64,000 nt of DNA from Deltaproteobacteria bacterium (GTDB taxonomy: Bacteria > Desulfobacterota > Binatia > Binatales > Binataceae), in the NCBI GenBank assembly GCA_019237115.1, contig JAFAHS010000414.1, positions 1 to 64,000 on the forward strand, in the 5' to 3' direction. The position numbers were made by a program, and so were the translations under genes. The notes beneath the pieces were generated by a model. It saw nothing but the letters and a program-made list of their open reading frames with translations. It did no database searches and was not told where the DNA came from. This document shows, piece by piece, positions 51,220 to 60,573 of the stretch. Each line of letters opens with the position of its first letter. Position 1 is the first letter of the stretch.

Positions 51220-52617
51220 TCAGTTCGCGATCGCCGGTACCGCAGAGAACAAACCCACCAGGCCCTCGGCCATTGTGGGATGCGTCATGATGGCATCGCG
51301 TAGACTGGTGTAGGGCATGCCGGCCAGCATAGCCACCTGCACCGCAGCCATGACCTCTCCCGCCTCGATGCCGATCATCGAGAACCCGAGGATGCGATCG
51401 CTGCGCGCGTCGACCAGTGCTTTCATGTAACCGCGAGTCTCGCCGATGGTCCGCGTTCGCAACACCGCCGCCATCGGTAGCTTCGCGACACGGACCGCGA
51501 GTCCGTTGCGGCGTGCTTCAACCTCGTTGAACCCCACTCGCGCCAGCGGCGGATCGAGAAAAACGCAGAATGGCACCAGGCGCCCGCGCCTGCTGCGGGC
51601 GATGCCTGCGAAGTTGTCGCGCACGATCCGAAAGTCGTCGAATGACACGTGAGTGAACTGCTCGCTGCCAGCGCACTCTCCGATTGCCCACGTATCAGCT
51701 GCGCTGGTCTCCAGTCGGTCGTTTACCTTTACGTAGCCGCGTTCGTCGAGCTCCACTCCGGCCACATCCAAGCCAACCCCGGCAGTGTTGGGAGTTCGCC
51801 CCGCTGCGACCAGGATGTCGCTGCCCTCAATGCTCTCGGTCCCTTGCGCGGTTCCCACCACGACAGTCACTGCCCCGCCGGAACGACCTTCAACACTGAG
51901 CAACTCGGCGGAAAGCAGCACCGCTACTCCTTCATCGCTTACAATTTGGCGCACAAATTCGGCGATGTCGGGATCTTCCCGCGCGAGCAGTTGGGGGCCA
52001 CGCTCGATGATCGTCACCCGACTCCCAAAACGTCGATAGGCCTGCGCAAGCTCGAGACCCACGTAGCCGCCCCCGACCACAATCAGATGGGATGGAAGCC
52101 GGTCCAGCTCGAGCGCCTCGATGTTTGTGAGAGGTGCGCTGGCGGCCAGTCCCGGCACCTCCGGAATGGTCGCGTGTGTTCCAATATTGATGACCACGCG
52201 GTCGCCGATTAGTTCTCGTGCGCCCCCATCGTTCAGCTTGACCCCGATCGTCTTCGGTGCGACGAAACTGCCAGTACCCATTATCAGTTCCGCTCCACTT
52301 TGCCGGTACTTGTCGAGGTGCATTGCGATCAGGCCGTCGATCATTTCCTGCTTGCGAGCCCGCACCTTCGCCATATCCACCCGTGCTGAAGACACCGGCG
52401 TGCCGAACTCTGCCCCGCGATAGATCAGGTGCGCGACCTCGGCACTCCAGATCTCGTTCTTGCTCGGCAAACAGTTAGTGTTGGGGCACGAGCCGCCGAT
52501 CAGTTTCCGTTCAACGACCGCGCTTCGATGCCCCGTCTGTGCCATATGCCATGCGAGAAATTTACCGCCTTCTCCGCTGCCCAGAACCAGCAGTTCATAG
52601 TGTTCCGACTCTGACAT
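51220..52617 (-). CDS. pyridine-nucleotide disulfide oxidoreductase (mercuric-reductase/Lpd-like)
   Basis: 465 residues. FAD site LLVLGSGEGGKFLAWHMAQT, redox pair GGSCPNTNCLPSK (C-x4-C, usually GGTCxNxGCxPSK), NAD(P) site HLIVVGGGYVGLELAQAYRR, second FAD motif DTWAIGECAG, and C-terminal THPTMAEGL with the His-Glu pair of lipoamide dehydrogenases. No mer genes or lipoyl enzymes are nearby. A dimeric dithiol reductase acting on an unknown substrate. ATG 52617 has GGAG-like sequence upstream. Confidence 0.9.
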   Translation of the reverse strand: MSESEHYELLVLGSGEGGKFLAWHMAQTGHRSAVVERKLIGGSCPNTNCLPSKNEIWSAEVAHLIYRGAEFGTPVSSARVDMAKVRARKQEMIDGLIAMHLDKYRQSGAELIMGTGSFVAPKTIGVKLNDGGARELIGDRVVINIGTHATIPEVPGLAASAPLTNIEALELDRLPSHLIVVGGGYVGLELAQAYRRFGSRVTIIERGPQLLAREDPDIAEFVRQIVSDEGVAVLLSAELLSVEGRSGGAVTVVVGTAQGTESIEGSDILVAAGRTPNTAGVGLDVAGVELDERGYVKVNDRLETSAADTWAIGECAGSEQFTHVSFDDFRIVRDNFAGIARSRRGRLVPFCVFLDPPLARVGFNEVEARRNGLAVRVAKLPMAAVLRTRTIGETRGYMKALVDARSDRILGFSMIGIEAGEVMAAVQVAMLAGMPYTSLRDAIMTHPTMAEGLVGLFSAVPAIAN

Positions 52618-52997
52618 TGGATGCTCCTCGATGATCGATGTAACTTGCCTGGCTCATCCAGGATGATCGTCCTTGGCGATGCCTCCGGGCGCTATGAAAA
52701 GCCTTAGGTTCATCCCGCCAAGAATGCGCCCTACTTTCAAAATGTTCTCCACTGCTGGATCACTCTTGTCTTGGTGGACTCGAGAACCCGCTTCGACGCT
52801 GCTTACGACCCACGAGACTCCAAGCAATTTCGAGTTTGGTTCGGATTTCCGTGAGCATCACCGGCTCCGCCCCCCGGTACCATCCTCGCGTGAGACGGAC
52901 CGCGAAACTAAGCGGCCACAGCGCGCTGGCAATGAAACGAAAAGGCCGAACATCCCACCAAGGTCCAGCCCATCCTGAGTTCAAACCAAGATCCTTA
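52618..52997. other. intergenic region, nothing assigned
   Basis: About 380 bp with only short random frames. It should carry the promoter of the disulfide reductase gene. Confidence 0.35.
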
Positions 52998-53201
52998 CTA
53001 ATCGAGGGTGGCTTGCATATTGGCCGCACGAAGGCTCTCGATAGCGGTTCGAACCTGCCCGTCGTCGACCACTATGACGCCATATCGTGAAACCAGCTTA
53101 GTACCCGCAGCAGGTTTGAGACCGTCTTGCTTGAGCAGATTCAGAGCTTGGACGAAGCCATCGGACAAGTCGCCAGGTGGTTTAATAATGATTCGTGTCA
53201 T
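52998..53201 (-). CDS. small protein, unknown (ACT-like layout)
   Basis: 67 residues from ATG 53201 with GAGGAGA upstream. MTRIIIKPPGDLSDGFVQAL, then a LLKQDGLKPA segment and SRYGVIVVDDGQVRTAIESL. The strand-helix-strand-strand-helix pattern is like a half ACT or ferredoxin-like fold. Stands alone. Confidence 0.55.
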   Translation of the reverse strand: MTRIIIKPPGDLSDGFVQALNLLKQDGLKPAAGTKLVSRYGVIVVDDGQVRTAIESLRAANMQATLD

Positions 53202-53639
53202 CGGCGCACTCTCCTCGTCAGATGTCACCAGAGAAATTGCCTGGACACTGAGAAAGTGTAACGTCAGGTCGATTCGGTGTCGAACGGAACCGCCCGGACG
53301 CCAACCACACTGGCCTTCCGTCGGTCGGTGCGCTCATCTAAAGCTGCGGCGTCGGCTCCACCGTAGCCGCGCGATGCACTGAAATGCTTGGCGCAACTTT
53401 TGGGCACTCGCAGTGCGCGGAGGTAGACACCGCCTCACCGGTGATTCATTCCACGACGGGGACATGGTGATCGATCTCTTCCGGTATGAAAAAGATCGAA
53501 GTCGATAGTTCGCGGTGGGCGGCAAGCGCCGACGCTGACCTTTGGGAGTTTTCGACCGAATGAATAGCGTTATGTACCCAGTAATCGCTACCTGAGGGGA
53601 TATGCACGTTCGATCAAGATTGGAAATGAGTCCAGGAAT
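53202..53639. other. intergenic region, nothing assigned
   Basis: About 440 bp. A 25-codon plus frame at 53486 is too short to judge. No other structure seen. Confidence 0.3.
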
Positions 53640-54314
53640 CTAAAAAATTCCCGGTATCAGGTGCCAACGCACTTTCGCGCAGTATTCCGCATAGCCGGGC
53701 AGATTTTTGGCAAGGAATTTCTCTTCGTCGAAGAGTCGCCACACGAGACCGAGGATCGTAAGGGCAGAGGCGATGAGCCCCCAGTAGGAGCCGAGCGCTA
53801 AGGACATTCCAATGAAATACACTGCCGCGTTCGCGTACATCGGGTTGCGCACCACCGCGTAGGGGCCGGTGGAGATCACTCTTTGACCTTTGGCGACTTC
53901 GACGGTGGCAGATCCGAAAGAGTTTTCTTTGAACACCCGGAACACCATCGACATTGCAACTATTATGAGTATGTCGCCCAGGATGGAAAGCCACCATGGA
54001 ACGTTGGACCAGCCCAAACGGCGGTCAAGCCCGGGGACCACGAACGCGGCGATGGCCGGGAGTCCCGCGCACAGCACGATAATCTTTTGAATGGTTCGCT
54101 GCTCGGCTGTCGGGCCGGCCCTGGTCCGGTTCTCAAGCAGGATGGGGTCTTTCGATATGAAGAGTATGACAAGAACGCTCGACACCGCGCTCACTCCAAG
54201 ATAGGTCCATGCCTGCCAGTAATCGATTGTTCCCGCCGAAACGAACAGCGCGAGCGCGACAAGGACAGAGATCGCAACGGTTTCGAGCCATATTTTCGTC
54301 CTGGGATTTTTCAT
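53640..54314 (-). CDS. isoprenylcysteine carboxyl methyltransferase-like (ICMT/PEMT fold) membrane protein
   Basis: 224 residues with five hydrophobic helices (TVAISVLVALALFVSA, LGVSAVSSVLVILFIS, VLCAGLPAIAAFVVPG, LGDILIIVAMSMVF, FIGMSLALGSYWGLIAS). The catalytic region GPYAVVRNPMYANA and DEEKFLAKNLPGYAEYCAKV near the C-terminus is typical of ICMT/PEMT and NnrU-like proteins. It methylates a membrane-associated small molecule or protein; bacterial substrates are mostly unknown. Confidence 0.85.
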   Translation of the reverse strand: MKNPRTKIWLETVAISVLVALALFVSAGTIDYWQAWTYLGVSAVSSVLVILFISKDPILLENRTRAGPTAEQRTIQKIIVLCAGLPAIAAFVVPGLDRRLGWSNVPWWLSILGDILIIVAMSMVFRVFKENSFGSATVEVAKGQRVISTGPYAVVRNPMYANAAVYFIGMSLALGSYWGLIASALTILGLVWRLFDEEKFLAKNLPGYAEYCAKVRWHLIPGIF

Positions 54315-54900
54315 GATCAGATGAATGGCCTATGTTGGTTTTCGGCAGCAAGAAACGGAGCGGCAGTGGATCATCTCACCTGGCGGCTCTGCGGCGATTC
54401 TCGCCGCCTTAATATCAACCAGCGCTTTGACGAGTGCCTCCCTGTGCGAAGAGGCGGTGTTGGACCTGGTCTGGCCGAGCAAACCTTGGATCGCCGGGCC
54501 GATAAAAGGCGCTGCCAACCGTGCCATTCGCAAACTCTTGTCGGTTCCAGCCGATCTTATCGCGAGTACCGGCCTTCTCGTCGCGGCTTGGGCAGTTTGG
54601 CCTGCCGCCGCTACTCGCTAAGCTGTGCTGACCGGCCCTCGATGAGATTAATATTGCAGTCAGCGGCGCCTATTTCGTTCCAGCTGTTGTTGAAAGTCGA
54701 GAAACCGGATTCGGTCCGATGATCCCGATCGCGAACTTGAGTGTGTCGAAACCGATGGCGCGCCGATCTTCGTTTGCGCCGCCATAGCTCTGGGTCTCAC
54801 GGTTGCGTCGTCGCCGGCGTGAGCTAGCCCGGCGAAACGCCTTCCGAGAAACGCAAGCGGTCGAGTTGCGTGGCAGAGTCCGGCAGAATCGGGAAGAACA
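54315..54900. other. intergenic region, nothing assigned
   Basis: About 585 bp. Frames on both strands (for example 54325-54621 plus, and 54670-55257 minus, which runs antisense to the hydrolase) look like shadow or random translation. It should include the promoter for the serine hydrolase. Confidence 0.3.
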
Positions 54901-56085
54901 ATGCTCCAAGATTGCGTGACCAGCCGAACGATGGTTCTCGGTGCGCTGATCGTCGCGCTCGCAATCGCGGGTTGCAAGCGTGCGACGGTTGCAGTGCCGC
55001 GCGCGGACCCGAACGCGTGCGGGGACCCGATCGGCAGCATCGACAGCTGGCAAGTCGCGACGCCCGAGAGCGTGGGCCTGTCGAAGGCCGCACTCTGCCC
55101 GATGGTCAAGTGGCTCGCCGAGTCGACGCTTGACAACGTTCACGCGGTGCTGGTTGTCCGCCATGGAAAGCTGGTGTTCGAGCAATACTTTACCGGTGAC
55201 GATGAGCATCTCGGCAGCAAGGCCGGAATCGTGACGTTTGGGCCAACCGTCCGCCATGACGAGCGTTCGGTAAGCAAGAGCGTGGTGTCGTTGGTGATGG
55301 GAATTGCGATCGATCGCGGATGGATCAAAAGCATCGACGCGCCAGTACTCTCTTTTTTCCCCGAGTACGCCGACCTTAGCACTCCGGAGAAAAGCCGCAT
55401 CACGATTCGCGATCTACTTACGATGTCTTCGGGGCTTGAGTGGCATGAGGAAGATGTTCCCTATACGAGTCCGGATAACAGTGAGATCGTGATGGACCGT
55501 TCGTCCGATCCCTTGCGTGCCGCGTTGGCGCCTGACCTGGCTGCTCAGCCGGGCAAAATCTGGAACTACAACTCCGGATCGACGGAGTTGCTGGGTGCGA
55601 TTCTGAAAAAGGCAACCGGAAAGGCCGTCGACCAGCTGGCGGCCACGCTGTTATTCGCGCCGCTCGGAATCACCGACTTCAGCTGGTACAAACAGCCCAA
55701 CGGCAGCCCGCACGCGGCCGGCGGCCTTCGATTGCGCCCACGGGATCTAGCGAAGATAGGGCAGTTGATTCTTCAACGAGGGTCATGGAACGGAACCCAG
55801 GTGGTCTCCTCGGCCTGGATCGATGCGGCCAGCGCGCCACACATCATGGGTGAGTTTCTGTTTTTTTATGGATACCAGTTCTGGCTGGGCCGTTCGCTGG
55901 TTGATGGCCACGAAGTGAAATGGACGGCCGCGGTGGGGCTTGGCGGACAGCGGCTGTACGTCATACCGGAGCTTGACATGGTGGTCGCTCTGAACTCGGG
56001 GATGTACACCAGCGATCGGCAGGGCCGGGTCGCGCTGCAAGTTCTCGATCGCTATGTGATGCCCGCGGTCGAGCACTCCGGATAG
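54901..56085 (+). CDS. serine hydrolase, class C beta-lactamase fold (NylB-like), lipoprotein
   Basis: 394 residues from ATG 54901 (GGGAAG before it; ATG 54931 also possible). Lipobox LAIAGC at 25. Active-site S123-V-S-K126 in ERSVSKSVVSL. The YxN element reads WNYNSGSTELLG (Y-N-S), the form seen in 6-aminohexanoate-dimer-hydrolase-like esterases rather than true AmpC. TAAVGLGGQRLYV replaces the KTG box. So it is probably a periplasmic esterase/amidase on small esters or oligomers, not a resistance lactamase. Confidence 0.88.
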   Translation: MLQDCVTSRTMVLGALIVALAIAGCKRATVAVPRADPNACGDPIGSIDSWQVATPESVGLSKAALCPMVKWLAESTLDNVHAVLVVRHGKLVFEQYFTGDDEHLGSKAGIVTFGPTVRHDERSVSKSVVSLVMGIAIDRGWIKSIDAPVLSFFPEYADLSTPEKSRITIRDLLTMSSGLEWHEEDVPYTSPDNSEIVMDRSSDPLRAALAPDLAAQPGKIWNYNSGSTELLGAILKKATGKAVDQLAATLLFAPLGITDFSWYKQPNGSPHAAGGLRLRPRDLAKIGQLILQRGSWNGTQVVSSAWIDAASAPHIMGEFLFFYGYQFWLGRSLVDGHEVKWTAAVGLGGQRLYVIPELDMVVALNSGMYTSDRQGRVALQVLDRYVMPAVEHSG

Positions 56086-56280
56086 TTCTCCGAGGATAAT
56101 CTGCCACCGAGGCGACGCCACGAAGTTTTTTTCGGAGCACAAAGGCGATCGCAAATGGCTGACAAAGACCCTCTTAGCGGCCGACGCAGCGAAGCCTTTG
56201 ACAATTCGAGGCTCGTGACCGATGGTGTTCGTCTTTTCGAAGGCCGCTACGACTCAAAGTCTGTCACCGCCACCAGCTCA

Positions 56281-56997
56281 TCATCCTGTAGCGGTTAAAA
56301 GCCTCTCGCGGTCGAACATCGGCACCGCGATCCTCCAACCCAGCGCGTTGGCGAGCAACAAAAGCACCGCAAGTCCGATCGCAAGGCCGAGCGTCGCGTG
56401 AATCACGTCGAATGCGATGAGCGAGGTGGCCACGCCCACCGGGAGACTCCCGAGGAGGCTAAGCTGTTGTGCGACTCGGACGTCCCTCGATCGGGTGGAG
56501 ATAGCGACACCGATCCAAATCGAAAACGCGGCGAGGAGCGGCGTGAAGAGCACCTGGGCGAGGATGTCCGGACCCTGGAGGATCGCCGATGCAATGGCGG
56601 GATGCGCAAAGAGTGCGACGAAGGCAAGGAAGAACGCGAAGGCTGCATACGCGATTCCAGTCGACGGAGCGAGGACGGCCAGCGCCTTGCCCAGCAGGAA
56701 TTCTTCGCGACGAATCGGCGTTGTCAGTACCGGCTCGAGGGTGCCCTGCTCGCGCTCGCCGGCGACCGCGTAAGCGGCGAGCATGGCGGGGGTGAGCACC
56801 GGGAGGGCGAGCATGTAAAGCAGCACATGGCCGTGGCTGAGTTGGGCTGCCTTCGACGCGGGCACGATGTACACAACAACGATCGGTTGAATCAGGAAGA
56901 TGAGCGGGAAGATCGCCAACGCAACCAGCACCGAGCGGTTGCGACGGTACTCGCGCAGCTCTTTGTGGAAGATAGCCCCGATTCGCCTCTTGCTCAC
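56281..56997 (-). CDS. ABC-2 type transporter permease
   Basis: 238 residues from GTG 56997, which overlaps the ATPase stop (GTGA); a longer frame upstream to 57342 is the ATPase shadow. Six membrane helices (VLVALAIFPLIFLIQPIVVV, ALPVLTPAMLAAYAV, FAFFLAFVALFA, LAQVLFTPLLAAFSIWIGVA and others) and the EREQGTLEPVLTTPIRREEF motif of ABC-2 exporters of the Na+/NatB type. Works with the ATPase upstream. Confidence 0.9.
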   Translation of the reverse strand: MSKRRIGAIFHKELREYRRNRSVLVALAIFPLIFLIQPIVVVYIVPASKAAQLSHGHVLLYMLALPVLTPAMLAAYAVAGEREQGTLEPVLTTPIRREEFLLGKALAVLAPSTGIAYAAFAFFLAFVALFAHPAIASAILQGPDILAQVLFTPLLAAFSIWIGVAISTRSRDVRVAQQLSLLGSLPVGVATSLIAFDVIHATLGLAIGLAVLLLLANALGWRIAVPMFDRERLLTATG

Positions 56998-58025
56998 GCT
57001 GACCTCGGATCTGCCTTCACGTCCTCGTTGACCAGCTCGAGGTACACGTCCTCGAGTGAGTGATACGACTCGCCGATGGCTAGCACGTCGGCGCCGGCTG
57101 CCACCAGTGCGCGAGTCACTCCTGGCGCGGCGACCACAGGGTCTGAGACCGTAACAACGTATTCGGATTGGCCGTTCATGCTCCAGCCGCTGACTCCCGT
57201 AAGGCCGCGGAATACCCGGTCGGGATCCGGAAGCGGAGAGCAGGTTCGGATCACGAGAGTCCTGGCGAACAGTTGGTCCCGGAGCTCGTCGGGGCGGCCT
57301 ATCGTGCGCAGGGTCGTGTTCAGGATGGCGACGCGATCGCACAGGCGTTCTGCTTCCTCGAGGCGATGGGTGGTTAGGAATATCGTGACGCCCCGCTTTC
57401 GGAGTCCGACGATCAGTTCGTGGACCTCTTTAGCGGCGACCGGGTCGAGGCCGGAGGTCGGCTCGTCGAGGAACAGCACCTCAGGGTCGCTGAGCAGCGC
57501 CCTGGCCAGGGCGACCCGCTGGCGTAGACCCTTGGACAGGGCGCCGCAGGTATCCTGAGCCCGGTCCGCCAAGTTGACTGCTTCCAGCGAGCTCGCGATG
57601 CGATCGTCTGGATCGGGCACCTCGTAGAGGTCGGCGAAGCATGCGAGGTTCTCGACGACGCTCAAGCGTAGGAAGAGTCCCGGTGACTCAGGCATGATCG
57701 CGATCCGCCTGCGGATCTCCAGGCCGTTCTCAGGTGTGAGCGGAAGACCGGCAACCGCCGCCGAGCCCGAGGTCGGGGCAATGAGCGTGCCGAGTGTTCG
57801 CACCGTCGTCGTCTTACCGGCGCCGTTGGGGCCGAGGAAGCCGAACACCTCGCCGTAGCCGATCTCGAAGGAGACGTCGTTGAACGCGAGCCGGTCACCG
57901 AATCGCTTCGAGAGATGTCTGACCGACAAAGCTGGACCCGCACCCGACTTACAAAAAACCGCCTCTTGCGCGCCCGCAGGTGCCGAGTGCAGCGCGTGCG
58001 ACTGAGATTTCGGTTTTTGGTTCAT
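56994..58025 (-). CDS. ABC transporter ATP-binding protein
   Basis: 343 residues. Walker A FLGPNGAGKTT, Q-loop MPESPGLFL, signature LSKGLRQRV (LSKGL in place of LSGGQ, common in this subgroup), Walker B VLFLDEPTSGLD and H-loop TTHRLEEA. C-terminal ~90 residues form the regulatory extension (SLEDVYLELVNED). The permease overlaps by 4 bp. Substrate unknown; drug, lipid or sodium export are the usual roles. Confidence 0.93.
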   Translation of the reverse strand: MNQKPKSQSHALHSAPAGAQEAVFCKSGAGPALSVRHLSKRFGDRLAFNDVSFEIGYGEVFGFLGPNGAGKTTTVRTLGTLIAPTSGSAAVAGLPLTPENGLEIRRRIAIMPESPGLFLRLSVVENLACFADLYEVPDPDDRIASSLEAVNLADRAQDTCGALSKGLRQRVALARALLSDPEVLFLDEPTSGLDPVAAKEVHELIVGLRKRGVTIFLTTHRLEEAERLCDRVAILNTTLRTIGRPDELRDQLFARTLVIRTCSPLPDPDRVFRGLTGVSGWSMNGQSEYVVTVSDPVVAAPGVTRALVAAGADVLAIGESYHSLEDVYLELVNEDVKADPRSA

Positions 58026-58109
58026 TCACATCCACTTTCCGCGAAAATAGCGGACCATCTTCCAATCACATCTTCGTCCATGGTCGCGTTGAACAACTTG
58101 GTTGATTTC

Positions 58110-58406
58110 TTCATACACCGGTTGACCGGCGCATCGTGTGGTAGCCGTCCGGGATATCGCTCACGAAGCAAATTCACCTCCCGAGCTGCAGCGCCCGCGA
58201 GCGTCGTGGATGACCATTGCATAGTTCTGTTGGGGCGCACGGAAAGCGTCCAGAAACAGCGCACCTCCTGCGCCTTTATCATACGGAGTACGCTGGAGGA
58301 GCACTGGGTATTGCCCCGAAAGAGAGGGTCTATAGAGGTCCGCGAACAGACCTACGCCGTCGCGCATCGGGTTTGGCACGCTCGCTTCGACGACTACCCT
58401 GGCCAT
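58110..58406 (-). pseudogene. CocE/NonD (X-Pro dipeptidyl-peptidase S15) hydrolase fragment
   Basis: The first ~80 residues are a typical N-terminus: VPNPMRDGVGLFADLYRP, then PVLLQRTPYDKG and YAMVIHDARGRCSSGGEF. The frame then stops at 58161; in the next frame FVSDIPDGYHTM continues the family pattern FVxExxDGYDT for a dozen residues, then stops. So there is a frameshift near 58165 plus loss of the remaining ~500 residues. It lies directly upstream of the ABC exporter operon and downstream of the LLM-SDR-cyclase-LLM operon on the same strand, so the intact hydrolase was probably once part of the latter. Confidence 0.7.
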
Positions 58407-58421
58407 CGGCGGCTTATGATT

Positions 58422-59519
58422 TCAGCGTGCGGGCTCGGGCGAGGGCTTAAGCCTGGGCATCACTTTACTGGCTATCAACTCGATCGATCGCATGATCTTT
58501 TCGTGCGGTGTCGTGTACATCTGCATGAAGAGCAGGGCTTCGTCCACCCCCGCGTCCGAGAGATATTGGAGGACCTTGAGGCAGGTTTCGGGACTGCCGA
58601 TGCAGGCGCCGCCGGCCTTGACGATCTCTGACATCGGTACCGAACGCGCCGCATCATAGGCGGTTTCTTTCCAATATTTCATGAACCATTCGTAAGAGCG
58701 CGGAGGCTTACCATCGATCCACGGCGCGAACAGATTGCGCACCGCGTCACCGTACATTCTGAAGTTGGGTCCCTGAATCGCCAAGGCTTCCTCGTCGCTG
58801 TCGCAGCATAGCGTGAAAGTCAACAACGCAAATTTGTTGTTGACCATCGCACCGATCGGTTTGCAGTTCTTGATCCGCTCACGGTAGAGGCGAACGAAAT
58901 CATTCGACTGGCCCTGCCCGATTCCGAAGCCCAGCGCGCCCAGGCCATGATCGGCCGCGAATTCCAGCGTGGCCGGCTGAGTGCACGCCACCCACATGGG
59001 AGGATGCGGCTTTTGAACCGGCTTCGGCACGACTTGGCGCTGGGGCACCCGCAGCGTCTGGCTTTCGTAGTGGAAGTTCTCTTGTGTCCACATCTTCGGA
59101 AGGATGCTCAACGCTTCCTCCCACTGCGGGCGAGTATCGTCCGGATTGACCTCAAAAGCGGAGAGTTCCGATTCAGAGATTGCGCGCCCTCCGCCGAACT
59201 CGACCCGGCCGTTCGACAGCAAATCCAGGGTCGCGATGCGTTCAGCCACCCTCAGGGGATGGTTGATGCGGAAGGGCAGCAGCACGATCCCGTGGCCCAG
59301 GCGGATGTTCTTGGTCTTGGCGGCCAGATGCGCCAGGACGAGCTCTGGCGAGGCGCTGTAGGAAAACCCGGGCAGAAAGTGATGCTCGGTAAACCATACG
59401 GAACGGAAGCCGAGCCGGTCGGCGAGCATCGTCTGCTCGATGCACTGATCGAAAATGCGCTTCACGTTAGCCTCGGAGAGATTCGAGGTTTCGAGCTCGA
59501 AAAACAGACTCAGGTCCAC
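58422..59519 (-). CDS. LLM class flavin-dependent oxidoreductase (paralogue 2 of the four-gene operon)
   Basis: 365 residues from GTG 59519 (GGGAGG seven bases upstream; two in-frame GTGs farther up are less likely). FRSVWFTEHHFLPGFSYSAS, HGIVLLPFRINHPLRVAERI, LDLLSNGRVEFGGGRAISES and QKPHPPMWVACTQ match the luciferase-like barrel and its flavin and phosphate contacts. Last gene of a four-gene operon (gap 43 bp), closely related to the first gene at 61354. Probably uses reduced flavin for a monooxygenation in the pathway with the SDR and cyclase-family enzymes. Confidence 0.9.
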   Translation of the reverse strand: MDLSLFFELETSNLSEANVKRIFDQCIEQTMLADRLGFRSVWFTEHHFLPGFSYSASPELVLAHLAAKTKNIRLGHGIVLLPFRINHPLRVAERIATLDLLSNGRVEFGGGRAISESELSAFEVNPDDTRPQWEEALSILPKMWTQENFHYESQTLRVPQRQVVPKPVQKPHPPMWVACTQPATLEFAADHGLGALGFGIGQGQSNDFVRLYRERIKNCKPIGAMVNNKFALLTFTLCCDSDEEALAIQGPNFRMYGDAVRNLFAPWIDGKPPRSYEWFMKYWKETAYDAARSVPMSEIVKAGGACIGSPETCLKVLQYLSDAGVDEALLFMQMYTTPHEKIMRSIELIASKVMPRLKPSPEPAR

Positions 59520-59562
59520 GGGCGGCCCTCCCACCACAGTATTTTCGTATCGAATGACGTTC

Positions 59563-60546
59563 TCATTTTATCGCCAGCGGCGCGACCGGGGAGCCGACGG
59601 CACCCGGAATCAACAGTGGCTGTGCGACCAACATGAATTCGTAGATCATGTCCTGAGCGCAGTCGGTGGCGAGCTCATCCAGCGCCCAGATCTCGCCAAG
59701 CATCAATCCCATCTCCCGCAACGTCAGCAGGTGCAGCAACAGGGGAGTGTCTTCGATCTCCGCGGGGCTGACCTCGACGGCAACATTATCAACCGCCACC
59801 GCCGCTACCTTGTTGTCATACAACCATTCGGCGCAGCGCCAACTCAGCCCGGGCGATCCGCGCAGGAACGCCCCGCCGTCGCGGGTCTCCACGAAGCGTC
59901 CCCACCATCCGGTGCGCACCAGCACCACGTCGCCCTGCTCGACCCTGAGGTTTTGCGCCCTGGACGTCGCGTCGAGTTCCTCGGGCGTAACGACGGTGTT
60001 GGGCGCCAGATGCTTGAGCCCGTTTTTGCGTGCCACGTCGAGCAAGACACCGCGAGTTACTATTTGGCCGCGTTCAGCCACCTTCTCGATTCCGTTTTTG
60101 GTGGTGCCCAGGCCGGTAACTGCCGAAGCCGGATAGCCATTGTAGAGTTGATGCTCGTACCAGACGTGGGACAGGGCGTCCCACTGTGTGCCGGACTGTA
60201 GATTCATCACGATTACGTCGTCAGCGAAGCGCATCGGTCCCTGGTACAGGGACTTGAACGCCTCGCCTACACTGCCCCCGAATCCTTCCAGATGATCTGC
60301 GATCTGCTCGTCGCCGCCATGCACGACCATCAGGCGGATCGGATTACGGCGAAAGAAAGAACCGCTCCAGGGTCCGTCAGCTTCGAAGGGCGCACAGAGC
60401 GGGAAACTGCGTCCCCGCTTGACCAGGCGACTGGCCGCGACGATCTTCTCGGGCGTGATGTAGTTGAGCGTTCCGATCTGATCGGAATCGCCCCATTTGC
60501 CCCAGTTGCGTACGCGGCTTGCGACTTCACGCCAGTTGTCCGGCAT
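59563..60546 (-). CDS. cyclase-family hydrolase (PF04199), variant active site, paralogue of 8607
   Basis: 327 residues from ATG 60546 (AGGGGA upstream; the TTG at 60570 is unlikely). Starts with VRNWGKWGDSDQIGTLNYIT, the same NWGxWGxxDxIGxLN opening as 8607-9572. The active-site segment is SGTQWDALSHVWYEHQLYNG: Gln replaces the second His of HxGTHxD, exactly as in the other copy. It sits 27 bp after the SDR gene in the operon. Probably opens a ring or hydrolyses an ester/lactone after flavin oxygenation; substrate unknown. Confidence 0.88.
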   Translation of the reverse strand: MPDNWREVASRVRNWGKWGDSDQIGTLNYITPEKIVAASRLVKRGRSFPLCAPFEADGPWSGSFFRRNPIRLMVVHGGDEQIADHLEGFGGSVGEAFKSLYQGPMRFADDVIVMNLQSGTQWDALSHVWYEHQLYNGYPASAVTGLGTTKNGIEKVAERGQIVTRGVLLDVARKNGLKHLAPNTVVTPEELDATSRAQNLRVEQGDVVLVRTGWWGRFVETRDGGAFLRGSPGLSWRCAEWLYDNKVAAVAVDNVAVEVSPAEIEDTPLLLHLLTLREMGLMLGEIWALDELATDCAQDMIYEFMLVAQPLLIPGAVGSPVAPLAIK

Positions 60547-60573
60547 CTGAGATTCCCCTTGCGATGGCAACCT

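Noticed and set aside
51220..52617. Disulfide reductase considered as mercuric reductase (merA)
   Set aside because: It lacks the N-terminal metal domain and C-terminal Cys pair, and no mer genes are nearby.
53883..54722. 279-codon plus frame over the ICMT-like gene
   Set aside because: Arg/Gly/Ser-rich shadow; the minus frame has clear membrane helices and the ICMT motif.
54901..56085. Serine hydrolase considered as a resistance beta-lactamase
   Set aside because: The YxN and KTG elements do not match AmpC; it resembles NylB-like esterases.
58022..58282. 86-codon minus frame overlapping the ABC ATPase start and the CocE fragment
   Set aside because: Contains no coherent family pattern; partly the out-of-frame tail of the CocE relic.
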